Shown: in pieces, positions 25,811-37,000 of the stretch
How the letters are laid out: every line of letters starts with the position of its first letter
Numbering within the stretch: position 1 is the stretch's first letter
From: Burhinus oedicnemus
Taxonomy: Eukaryota > Chordata > Aves > Charadriiformes > Burhinidae
NCBI GenBank assembly: GCA_008921705.1
Contig: VFFE01007859.1
Span: 1,686,613 to 1,750,612, forward strand
DNA: 64,000 nucleotides
Reading direction: 5' to 3'
Position numbers and translations under genes: made by a program
Notes under the pieces: model-generated
Databases searched by the model: none
What the model was told of the DNA's origin: nothing
What the model saw: only the letters and a program-made list of their open reading frames with translations

Positions 25811-26241
25811 ATCTTCAACTAGATCAGTCTGTTCAGAGCTCCATGCAACCTGACCTTGAATGTTTCCAGGGATGGGGCATCTCCCACCTCTTGGGGCAAC
25901 CTGTGCCAGTGTTTCACCACCCTCATTGTAAAAAATGTCTTCCTTATATGTAGTCTGAATATATCGTCTTTTAGTTTAAAATCATTACCTCTTGTCCTAT
26001 TGCAACAGGCCCTACTAAAAAGTCTGTCCCCACGTTTCTTATAAGCCCCCTTTAAGTATTGAAAGGCTGCAGTAAGGTGTCCCCAGAGCCTTCTCTTCTC
26101 CAGGCTGAACAACCCCAACTCTCTCTGCCTGTCCTCATAGGAGGAGTGTTCCATCCCTCTGATCATTTTTGTGGCCCTCCTCTGCACCCACTCCAACAGG
26201 TCCATGTCTTTCCTGTGCTGAGGACTCCAGAGCTGAACTCA
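25811..26241 (-). mobile_element. CR1 LINE, 3' part of an LTR-split copy
   Basis: The downstream half of a minus-strand CR1. It starts in plus-strand coordinates at CATCTTCAACTAGATCAG, just past the ORF2 stop, so the last roughly 70 bp of the 3' end are missing. It runs to GGACTCCAGAGCTGAACTC at 26241, where the LTR begins. The next part of the same CR1 (ACTCCAG, the LEYC codons) resumes at about 27374. The family segment [12 protein letters not shown] lies immediately on this side of the junction. Confidence 0.93.
25819..26241 (-). pseudogene. CR1 ORF2 C-terminal tail
   Basis: From the LTR junction to the stop at 25819-25821 the frame is open and well preserved. It reads through [17 protein letters not shown], a [15 protein letters not shown] segment, KHWHRLPQEVGDAPSLETF and ends GALNRLI. 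This is the conserved tail downstream of the RT in CR1 ORF2; I know no enzymatic function for it. Only the tail is here; the RT part lies beyond the LTR. The frame is not translated as part of any intact ORF2. Confidence 0.9.
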
Positions 26242-26421
26242 TGTATTGGGTTTGCATGGCAAGGTTTTGGTAGTGGGGAGGGCTGGAGGGGTGGCTTCTG
26301 TGAGAAACTGCTAGAAGCTTCCCCTATGTCTGATAGAGCCAATGCCAGCTGGCTCCAAGATGGACTCACCGCTGGCCAAGGCCAAGCCAATCAGTGATGG
26401 TGGTAGCACCTCTGGGATAAC

Positions 26422-26429
26422 ATATTTAA
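26422..26429 (+). promoter_or_regulatory. TATA-like box of the LTR
   Basis: ATATTTAA lies about 180 bp from the LTR start, in the motif GATAACATATTTAAGAAG, where a U3 promoter is expected. It is predicted from position and sequence only. Confidence 0.55.
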
Positions 26430-26554
26430 GAAGGGGGAAAAATACCTGTGTGGCAGCAGCTAGAAGAGAGGAGTGAGAATATGTGTGAGCAACAACTCTG
26501 CAGACACCAAGGTCAGTGAAGAAGCAGGGCAAGGAGGTGCTTCAGGCACCGGAG

Positions 26555-26970
26555 TGGAGATTCCCCTGCAGCCTGTGGTAAAGACCGTGGTGAGGCAGTT
26601 TGTCCCCCTGCAGCCCATGAAGGTTAATGGTGGAGCAGATACCCACCTGCAGCCCATGGAGGACCCCATGCCGGAGCAGGTGGATGCTTGAAGGAAGCTG
26701 TGTCCCCATGGGAAGCCCGCACTAGAGCAGCCTCCTAGCAGGACCTGTGGGCCCATGAAAAAAGGAGCCCACACTGGAGCAGGTTTGCTGTCAGGACTTG
26801 TGACCCTGTGGGGGATCCACGCTGGAGCAGCCTGTTCCTGAAGGACTGCACACTGTGAAAAGAACCCACACTGGAGTAGTTCGTGAAGAACTGCAGCCCA
26901 TGGGAAGGACTCATGTTGGAGAAGTTAATGGAGAACTGTGTTCCATGGGAGGAACCCCGCACTGGAGCAG
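26555..26970 (+). repeat. Degenerate 45-52 bp repeats within the LTR
   Basis: Variants of ACTGGAGCAG recur at 26721, 26773, 26821, 26870, 26915 and 26961 (spacings 52, 48, 49, 45, 46). Further related TGGAGCAG/CGGAGCAG motifs lie at 26631 and 26671. Between them come repeated phrases such as CTGCAGCCCATG and CCCATGGGA. The regular spacing shows an old tandem array that has diverged. It lies between the TATA-like box and the poly(A) signal, so it would be in the transcribed part of the LTR. Confidence 0.8.
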
Positions 26971-27191
26971 GGGAAGAGTGTGAAGAGTCCTCCCCCTGAG
27001 GAGGAAGGAGTGACAGAAACAACATGTGATGAACTGGCCACAATCCCCATTCCCTGTCCCCCTGCACTGCTGGGGCAGCAGAGGTAGAGAAATTGGGAGT
27101 GAAGTTGAGCCCAGGAAGAAGGGAGGGGTGGGGGGAAGGTGTTTTAAGATTTATTTTTTATTTCTTATTATCCTCCTGTGATTTGATTGGC

Positions 27192-27197
27192 AATAAA
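27192..27197 (+). promoter_or_regulatory. Polyadenylation signal of the LTR
   Basis: AATAAA in GGCAATAAATTAAATTG is followed by T- and GT-containing sequence (CCCCAAGTTTTGCCCATGTTGG). It lies about 180 bp before the LTR end, where an R-region poly(A) signal is expected. Confidence 0.6.
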
Positions 27198-27373
27198 TTA
27201 AATTGATTTTCCCCAAGTTTTGCCCATGTTGGTAATTACTGAGTGATCTCCCTGTTCTTATCTCAACCCACGAGCCTTTCATTATATTTTCTCACCCCTG
27301 TCCAGTTGAGGAGGGGTAGTAATAGAGCAGCTTTGGTGGGCACCTGGCATCCAGCCAGGGTCAACCCACCACA

Positions 27374-28019
27374 ATACTCCAGTTGGAGTTTCACCAGAGT
27401 GGAGTAGAGGGGCAGAATCATCTCCCTCAATCGGCTGGCCACGCTTTTGATGCAGCCCAGGATACAGTTGGCTTTCTGGGCTGTGAGTGCACATTGCTGG
27501 CTCATGTCCAGCTTTTCATCCACCAGTACTCCCAAGTCCTTCTTGGCAGGGCTGCTCTCAATTCCTTCATCCCCTAGCCTGTATTGACCCCGGGGAATGC
27601 CCCAACCCAGGTGCAGGACCCTGCACTTGGCCTTCTTGAACCTCATGAGGTTCACAGGGGCTCACTTCTCGAGCTTGTCCAGGTCCCTCTGGATGGCATC
27701 CCCATCCCTCAGGTGTGTCCACCACACCACTCAGCTTGGTGTCATCTGCAAACTTGCTGAGGGTGCACTCCATCCCACTGTGTATGTCCTTGATGAAGAT
27801 ATTGAACAGTACTGGTCTCAATACGGACCCCTGAGGGCCACCACTTGTCACTGATCTCCATCTGGACATTGAGCCATTGACCACTACCCTCTGGATGCGA
27901 CCATCCTACCAATTCCTCATCCACCCAACAGTCCACCCATCAAATACATATCCCTCCAATTTAGAGAGAAGGATGTTGTGGAGGACGGTGTCAAAGGCCT
28001 TACAGAAGTCCAGATAATA
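27374..28019 (-). mobile_element. CR1 LINE, 5' part of the LTR-split copy
   Basis: The upstream half of the CR1 whose 3' half is at 25811-26241. It begins within RT at the [10 protein letters not shown] motif (about 27985-28019) and runs down to the LEYC segment at the LTR junction. The sequence beyond 28019 has no CR1 similarity, so the copy is 5'-truncated inside RT. Its wording closely matches the plus-strand copy at 4.2 kb, including shared lesions. Confidence 0.93.
27374..28019 (-). pseudogene. CR1 reverse transcriptase fragment, broken
   Basis: The RT motif A region [20 protein letters not shown] is present, then a TAG at 27906-27908 replaces the Leu codon of the NWLDG segment. PQGSVL follows, and the catalytic FADD (27741-27752) is intact. 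An extra G (C run at 27700-27703 on the plus strand) shifts the frame, and a TGA lies at 27662-27664 in the restored frame. The reading then passes through [16 protein letters not shown] to the [13 protein letters not shown] segment, cut by the LTR. The extra G and the TGA are also in the copy at 4.2 kb. This cannot encode an active protein. Confidence 0.88.
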
Positions 28020-31000
28020 CAAGAACTGTTCTGTTGCTTCATAGATGTTGTTGCTCGGCATTAAATACTCTGCTGGCAGCAGAACTGCTACCAGATAGAG
28101 TCTGTATGAAGAGCAGAAGTATTGATTCAGAATGGTCTTTCAAGCTTAAATTAGCAAACTATGAAATGAGTTCTCATTCACTGAGAAAAATGAAGCCACA
28201 GAGATATAGAAAGATGCTGGCATTGCTGATGAAAACAGTTACTTTTAGGTGTAATTGTTCAGCTTCAGATGTCTTCCTCCCCCCCACCCCCTTCCCTTAC
28301 TGAAAGGGAAACCCTTAAGTAAACTGTAACAAGATTTCTTAGACTGATTAGATTTCTCTAACATTTCTCAATTCTTTCTGAACCATCGGAACTTTAAAGA
28401 TATTGCATTGATTTGTGCATGCAGCCAAACTTTCATTGAGAGGAAACATTAGATGGCCACAGTGTTTACATGAGCTGTCAGTTGTGTATTACAAAATTTT
28501 ATGATGTGGTGTTTACACACTCAGATTCTATCGGCATAGATAAATTTACATGCCACTGCTCTTTTCCTTCCCTTTTTAAAGCTTACCAAAGGTAGTAACA
28601 GGCAGGTTTCAAGGACTACTATCAGAGACACTCAACAGTGCTTTGTTCTCTTACTATTGCTATATGTCTTGTGTGTGTATGTGTGTATGTCTTTATCTTA
28701 AACTTAGTAATAACTAAAAAAAAAAAATCTTGCTGAAACTGAAATTTTGTCCAAGTTTTCTTGTTGAGCCTCATCCAAGATAAATATGAGGAAAACTGTG
28801 AGGAAAAAATGATATTTTTTTTCCAAATTTATTTATCTCCAAGGTGAGGAGTATATTCAGTACTTGTTTCCTAGGGTGACAGTGCAGAGCGTTGACAGGT
28901 TCTGTGACCAAAGTGACATGCCCCATTTGGACTGCATCCTGGGCATCACAAGGATTAAGGGTGGTGTATTTCAGGTGCATGCTCTCTCACATAACCCTGC
29001 AACATCACATTAAATTAGAGCTGTCAAGTATTTGAAGCACCGATCTACAGGATATTAAGACTATTTGACTCAAGGCATTTAACACAGGAAGATTCAGAGT
29101 ATGAAAAGTAAGCTCCTCCTCTTTGTCACCCTGTAGAGTCACTAATGTCTTTCCTTTTACTTCACAAGAAGGTGGGAAGACTAACTTCCTAGCTGTCAAA
29201 ATGAGGCTAATAGTATGTATCACCTCTGGAAAAAAATGGTGATTTGGGGAAAGGTGGATAGTCCTTCAGTTTAAGATGAAGAATAAGGAAAGCAAGAAGG
29301 TAAATTGCTTTATGCAAATGTAGGACTGCCTCTCAGCCCTCCCCTGAGGCATTTTTCAAACTCCTTTCCCTACCAGACAACATCACTAAGTAACAGAGTA
29401 GCTCAGACCTGTGGGTAAGGTGGATGCCATGGTAACGGCATCAGGTGAGTAAGAGCTTCTGTGGTTTTTAATGAACATTTTACTTGAATCTAGATCACTG
29501 ACTTTCTCTGAGAGGAGTTTAGCTCAGGATTTTCACCTGGGTCCTTCAGAGTTGTAGGTTATATGTACACCAATACACAATTTCACCAATAATGGCAAGA
29601 GTGGTGTAAATCAGTAGTGTTCGACATGCTATCTCTGTCTCTATTGGTGTTTTTATTTTAGGTTTACACCTGTGGTTTAGCCTGGTCAGGAAGCAAGTTT
29701 GGTTAGATGATATGAATGACACTGTATCCTGTCCTGGGAGATGCTTTATAACCCTCCTGCAGACCTTAGTACAGGAGACAAGCACAGTGTAGCATTAACT
29801 TTTCTTTTAATGCATGGACAAATGAGGTTAGTGTTCTGGCAGACACTAGAGCCTTTCGAGACGGAGCTCCGGGAAGATTTGAGGGCATTGTTCACTGGAG
29901 GCAAAAGGTTCTGTGATATTCAGCAGGTTTTTGTTTGGCTCAGGGTGCTGCCTGAGCAGCACGATAAAGTCCTGTGGTACAGAGGATGCACATTTTTGCA
30001 TGCACATGACCTGCTTTCCTTTGATTTGTCTTGCTCTCCCTCCTGTTTGATTCTGCAAGCGTGAGGAAATTTTTTAGCAAGATGCACAAACATCTGTTTA
30101 GCTGTGCAGCTTTTTTCCTCTTAGTTAGCATCTCTGAGATTCTGTAATTACACTTCTGGGTAAAATATGCTGTCATGATAACTTATGCCTGGAATGCACT
30201 ATTTAAAGTGATGGGCCCTATTCTGCTTGGATTTACACACAGAGTAGAGGTAGTGCCTGATGGAAGATAGTAAATTAGAGCAAATTTGATCTTCCTCTGA
30301 GAGAAACGGTGAAAGTTCATCAGCTGAGCATAAAACTGACCAACTTTGGGGAACAATGTAAAAGGAAGGTTCCTGCGTGTGTTCTATTAGCAATAGGGAG
30401 GAATACAGGATTGGCAGATGCTGCAGTGCTGCTATGAATTACTCAGCTATAGCAGCTGAAGAGTGAGATTGATGATCCTGTGAGCACTTTAAAGAGCATA
30501 ACCCAGAAGATTAATAGTGAAATATATTCCAGAGAAGCACAATTGCTGAGAGACAAAGTTAATCTAGTAAAGAATGCCTTGTAGTATCTTTATAGCTTTC
30601 TTTGTGAAGTTGTCTGGAAAAGCTTGTTTGCTATAATTTGTCTCCTAAGAAAAGGATATCTTTACTTTTTTTTTTTTTTAAATTTTGGAAAATTCTGCAA
30701 CTTTGCTTCAGACATCTCATGCAGGATGTGTTCCGTCCAGCTCTAATATGAAACACTCAAGCATCCTATTCCCCGACAAGCAGGCTGTGTCCAGAATCGT
30801 GTTGATTTCACTGAGACCTCAGCAAACAGAGATCTCATAGGATGAGCCTTTGCCTCATCAGTATGAGGTTCACTAAATAAACTCCAAACTCCATCTGAAA
30901 CCAGAACCCAAACCTCTCAGCTTTACACGAGTTCACAATGGACTTTGCAGTATGGTAACGTTTTGACTTGAAACAGGATGGTGACCTAGATTACTAGAGT

Positions 31001-34000
31001 TAGTCTTTAGTTAAGGAATTTTCATGTCTCCCTTTTAAAAATTTAGCTGCACTCGGGTTTTGCTGTTAAATCCTCTACAGAAGGTAGTTTCTTAGTGCTT
31101 TGTGTTTCATAAGAACAGCTGAATGTTTTTAAATGTTTTTATATTAGGTGGAACAAAGGAACAAAGTCTAGAAGTGCTAGAAATTAAAGAAGACCTTCCC
31201 CCTGTCCCCAAATCTGCTTTTTCCCCTTAGTTTTATGCTACAGATATCTCAATATTGGTCTGTTTGAAGGAAAGAAGAGCTTTTCCCCTTGGGACAGACC
31301 TGAATATCTGGTTTGCCGAATATTTATCAGGCTGATTAAAGGGTGAATAAGTTGATCTCCACTGGACTGAAATGCTCTTGAGTAGAGCACTTGATGTAAC
31401 CCATAAAGTAGCTAATGTGAAAAACATCCACAAGAGTAGAAAGATGCTCCATCTTTAACAGATAAGACTTAAAATTTATGGTATTTTCACACAGAGACGT
31501 AAATGAGAGTGGCCGTGGAAGCAGCTTCTTTGTTGGTGAAGGTCCAGTACAGGAGGAAACTGGGAAGAATTACACGCCTGTGCTGCTTTGAATCATGTAT
31601 GTTGTTCAGTTGTACTTGACTGAACAGAAGTTTTGTTTATTTCCTTGTGACTCTCATGACAACAGTATGCAGAGAGTGGATTTACTCTACTATATACTCT
31701 TACAGGGATAGTTAGCAAGTAATTAAGAGCTTACTTAATATGTTCCTTCCCTATTTTGCAGGGTTAGCATTTTGAGAATACACTTTCACAGATTGCTTTT
31801 TTTTGTAGATTGGAGTAATTTGTCTGTGGAGGCATCACCGTGTTGTAAGAGTGATCTGATGTGCTTGATGCCTTCCCTACCTCCTTTAATTACGGCGTTT
31901 TGGATGTGAGAAATAGGCAATGGAAAGGTGAAGCGTGAAAATTAAAATCTGATACAGTGTGATTAGTGTGCCTTTCAGCAAATGCTTTTAAAATTAAAAG
32001 TTTGAAACCATTTCTTTAATTTTGGTATCTCTTCTTTTATGGGTTGCATGCACAGCCATCTTACTGTGAGTGTATTCATATGCTACTCACTGATATCCGG
32101 AGTTGGACATGATTGCAGGTTTTAATATAAATTTTCCTTAATGAGTGCCACTGGCAGATGCTTGTAAAAATAAAATTGGGAAGGAAAAGGAGTTAGTCTA
32201 AGTTGTATCATCCTGAGTATTATTTCTGTTGGTAAATAAGGTTTTCAAATACTCATTCATGACTTTCTATGAACCACCTCACCTGGATGTTCATACTTCT
32301 TTTCTTATGCAAGAAAAATTTGATACAACTGCACTTCCCCAGAATCTCGATAGTGTAGAAAGCAAATCTTGTTTCTAATTACCTTAGATATAAAATTAAG
32401 GGGCAATACAAAGAGTGTATAATTAATTTGTATCAGGATGCCAATCTAGATATTTACATATTCACATTACAAATCGAAGGCAAATGCAGCCTAATTGCTG
32501 TTGTGATTAGCTTGTCCCCCAAAATAATAAAAAATATTAGTACTGTTGTGTAGGGAAGAGATTAATTGCATATGGCTTTGTTTTGTTTTGTTATTCCCTG
32601 TGGAGGAATTTGCCTGGAAATACCACAATGGTAATATAGTCAGGATTTGTAAACTTTCGGTTGGCTAAACTGCAGGAAGGAGATTAATTTCATTAATATA
32701 ATTGACAAATTTTCAGGCAGTGATTCCAGTGCAAAACCAGGATGAGAATCTGCTGGTGAAAAGTCTCAGTGGCTGTCCAGGAGGGATTGGTAGCTGCACA
32801 CCACTAATTACAGAACTGTAGGTTTCATTGTGAAGGTTACAACTCCTTGACTGAGATTTAAAATTTGGCTTGTAGCTTTGATTCCAGTGTGCTGTTTCTC
32901 AATAAGTATGCTATAACCTGTACTTATCACTCAGACATTCTGATCAAGGAAAAGTTGTTGCCCGTCCTTGTCCCAAGATGAAAATATGTCGTGCCCCAAG
33001 CTATGGTGTAGTGGCATGTCATTTATGTGAAAACCACACAATGGCTTTTACATGCTTCCAGCAACAGTGAATCATTTCAGGTCTCGGCAACATGTGAGAT
33101 AAAACTGTAATTCAGTTTCACCCACCACAGATTTTTTTCTTAATGCAACTTAAAAGATAGAGGATTTGGTTTTTAGTTTGCTGATTTTGAATGCACCGAC
33201 ACATTCACATTTTATATAATTTGCTAGGTGATAGTGTTGAGTTTGTATAAAATGTGGGATGGAATCAGTTACGCAAGTGATGTTTCTCCATATAAATTGT
33301 GTTGAAGATGATTTGCATTCAAAACGGAGTTTATCAATATTAAATTGTTAGATCATTTGTGACTAAATCAAATACATTTTTTTCTTATTTTCATCATGAA
33401 TTCTGAGATTGTTCTTCTCAAACTATAAAATGTTATTTCCCAGATTTGAAATCTAGTGAGATACTGAAGTCCCTATCCAAAGGTATTTTGTTGTAGAGTC
33501 AACTATTCCTCCACCAGTGTATCAACACTAAAAATAAAATTAGGATTAAAGAAGATAACCTGCTAGGATTTTTTTCTATTTTAAAATGTTTGGTCTTCTA
33601 ATTTATGCTTCTGTACATTATTGTCTAATAACTGCTTCTATATTTGGAGATGATAACTTCCTCAGTTTTCAAAACATATTTATAGAAGGGAACATGGAAG
33701 ATATTTGTGAAATAGTCAATGATAGGTATAGGGTCAACTAGATTACAGGATTTACATGTTGATATCAATACTCATACACTGGTGTATAAACTTGTGTTAT
33801 GGCATGCATTGGCACTTTTCAGACTTGAATTTCATGGTAGTGGTTTTGCTTCCCTCTTGATTGCTCTTTGCTCATGTCTGTGTCTGCGTGTACATATTCA
33901 TTATCTCCGCAGCCAGAGGAAAAAAAGCTGTAGATGTCGTAATGAAGGGCTGAGTTAAAATTTTGGCCTAGTGTACAAATGTACCCTTGAGTTGCTAAGA

Positions 34001-37000
34001 AAAATGATAAAAGAAAATATAAGGTCTTGTAATGTTGAAATTTTATTATATAAATCATTTAAGTATTTTGGCCTGGAAATCTGTACTGCTTTCTGGTTAC
34101 TGTGTCTCAAAAATATGAAATAACAGGAAATCTTTGGAGATTGTTAGGGGCTGCCAAATCTGGGAATCCAGTAGAAATGAGGCCGACACAGCACCCTGTC
34201 CCCAGGTCCAGCCAGCAGCGAGTCTCAGCATCTGTTCCTAATAGGTACATATGCAAACACATATATGCAATACACAGAAAACCAGAAACAGCTGGACACA
34301 CAGATCACCACCAACAGAAAGCACAGTACTCACACAAACACAAACAGCACCAATGGCCTCATCCTGTTCCCCTCTCCAGCTGATCAGGATGAATGTCTGT
34401 TAGTGGGAAATATATATATATAGATATGCTATAGATCAATCCAGTCATTGAAGCCTCCATCAACAGAAAACAAACTGGAAAGAATGGCACTGTTTAACTA
34501 GGTGATAGACAAAACTTTCTACTTGTACTAGTCATGCAGTTCAAGACTGAGAAAAATTTGATAAAATGGTAAAGTGAAAATCTAAAATACATTAGAAGAA
34601 ATATACCTTATATAAAAGATTCCTCCATGGAGCTTGTCTTCTGCAGATTCTGAGATTAGATTTGATATGTCAAAGAGGATACCATTAAAACAACTACAGT
34701 CTACTAAAATAAACAGTCAGGGTTATAAATTTACATTGTTTTCATTGTAGTGTTGGGAGAACATCCCTCTGTTCAGTATTTTCCTCTAGATGGCCTTTAG
34801 AACTGTTTTGGGGAAAAGGTCTGTTTTCCATAGGAAGAACCCAGTTCTGTCAAACTTAAAATGTCAGTTTGAGTGAAATTTCAGACAGGCAAGAAGGTCA
34901 AGAGAAATCGTTAGGTTTTTCTTACAGATAGTCTCTGGTGTGAGAAAGTGTGGTCAAGTAAGGTAAAGTTTCATTTGGAGTGTTAGCACTAAAAAGATGC
35001 GATGAAGATGGATAATAAAAAATATTTATATTTCACAACAAATTTAAAAGTCTTGTAATTTCCTTTCAAATTTGGTTGAAGACAAATTCCCTGGTTAGAT
35101 TCTTTTTCTGGTGTTATTTTGATCAATTCTAATTCACTGCACACTGTGGAAGTGGTCACTGTTGCATGCTGAATAGCAAGATAGGATGAGCACACCTGCT
35201 TCAGTTGTAGAAAATTATGTACTCTTGATATCAAAATTAAAATCCAATTTCATTTTATGCCTGTGTACACATGAGAAAAGTCTTAGGAGTCATTTTAAAA
35301 TTTAAGTTTATACCTTGCTCATCAATTGAGTGAACTAAATTTACTGAGGGATGAGGAAATATTAACAAGGTTCATAAAATAATGAGATATTTAGCATATA
35401 TTAAACAAATTTTATTGCAGTCACGTTTGAATTCTTTTCTTTGATCATCAATTTTTAAAAATGAGATTGCTCAAAAGACATTTTGAATTGCTGCCACTTA
35501 TAGATATGTCCTTTTCTGGAATTGCAGATTAATGTAGATAACCAGCATTTTTCTTGAGTAAAGGATGGTACATTTCTGTATTTGTTAAGCATAAATGTCC
35601 CAGTGATTAATTAAAAATCTTTGTTTTCTCACACTAGTTCCAATAATAATTATGATTCTTCTAGTCAGAGATAAGCGAACAATGGTTACTGCAGTGCTTC
35701 ACCAGCAGGTGAAATATTTCTCAAGATACATCCAGCTCAAGTTAATTTATATTTTTGGCAGTTTAAAAAAAAAAAAAAATCCCAAACTTTATAATTCTTC
35801 AGTCTTGATAAGGGAAAATGACTTCTTGGCAGAAGGACTTATCTCATTGACTTCACTGTATTAAATATGTTGTTAGAGTAAAAAAGTCAAGAAATTGACC
35901 TTTTTTGCTCCCTACAGCTAGAGGGAAGTTCAAACTGACCTTTGCTTACTCTGTAAGTCTTATTTACTTGTGGCTTCCTCTGTTGGTTTCCAAAAAGACA
36001 TTGTGGTACAAAAAGGTGTAGGGAATAATGCAGTGCACAAAATGAAATGATGCTCTTGTTTCTCTGCAAATTCTTTAGTTCGTTTGTAAAACACAAGCGT
36101 GAAAACTAATAAAAATCCTATAGGGACATGGTATAAAAATGGACAATATATTTTTACAGCTTCTTAATGAAGCATAACGTCTGTATTCCTGCAAGCTGTC
36201 CAGGACTTGGACTTTGTTTTTCTTATCTTTTTGTTATTGTTTTAGTTTATTTTATGTTTGCTCTATGTATATTACCCATCTGCATACATTTCCAGATAGA
36301 AAACTAGACAGAAATAGTTTAACTCAGAGAAGGTTTCTTGCAAATACATGGCAAACCAAATCCAAAAGGTTCAGAATGAAGACTAAAGATTGTAGCTGAA
36401 AAAAAAACCCAAACCCAACTTAAAAATAGAAGGTGCAAGTGCTTTGTTAAATTACATGTACAAACTGATAATGCTCTTGTTGGCTTGTACATTAACTATA
36501 TCATTACAGTTGATATGTGAGAGCATCTCCGGTCCAGGATTTTATTAAAGAGATTTTGTGTGTTTATGTATATGAATAGTATATATTAGTCTGCATATAC
36601 ACATGCACACACATGCTGTTTGTGTTTGAATGTCTTAAAAGTCAATCCTTGTTTTGACTGGTAGTAAAAATACTAAATATGCTTATTTTACTATTGAATC
36701 TCCAACCAAGTCATATTAGTAACCTCAAATCTTGTGTTCAGCTAAGGAAGCAGGTGGGAAAACTTGTAAGCAGGCTCAGACCAAGACAGCCCCTCATGGA
36801 TTCATTATTGCAGCCTAAGCCACCTAACAAAATCAAAATACACAGCTAAAAAATCAACATTTAAAAGTATGTGTTACTGCGTATCCTGATATTGCAGATC
36901 AGAACTGGAGTCCAGGGTACTGACTTGATCTTAACTCATAACCTCTGCCTGAAAATGCAGATAACATCGGTAATAATTATGTGTTCGTTCTTTTGTCCTG

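Larger units (their letters stand above)
26242..27373 (+). mobile_element. Solo LTR of an endogenous retrovirus, inserted in a CR1
   Basis: A 1132 bp block begins TGTATTGGGTTTGCATGGCA and ends GGGTCAACCCACCACA, with TG...CA termini, and interrupts a CR1. I recognise this as a long LTR common in birds, but do not trust my memory for its family name. A TATA-like box lies at 26422-26429 and an AATAAA at 27192-27197, in the order expected for plus-strand transcription. No gag, pol or env sequence or second LTR is present, so it is a solo LTR, the usual product of LTR-LTR recombination. Target-site duplication is unclear: ACTC occurs near both edges, but is not flush with them. Between about 26555 and 26970 lies a ladder of degenerate repeats. 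Open frames inside it, on both strands, are not viral genes. Confidence 0.88.

Noticed and set aside
26460..27067. Minus-strand frames of 104 and 110 codons in the LTR
   Set aside because: They are antisense to the LTR, arise from its repeated GC-richer ladder, and match no retroviral gene. They are a by-product of the repeats.
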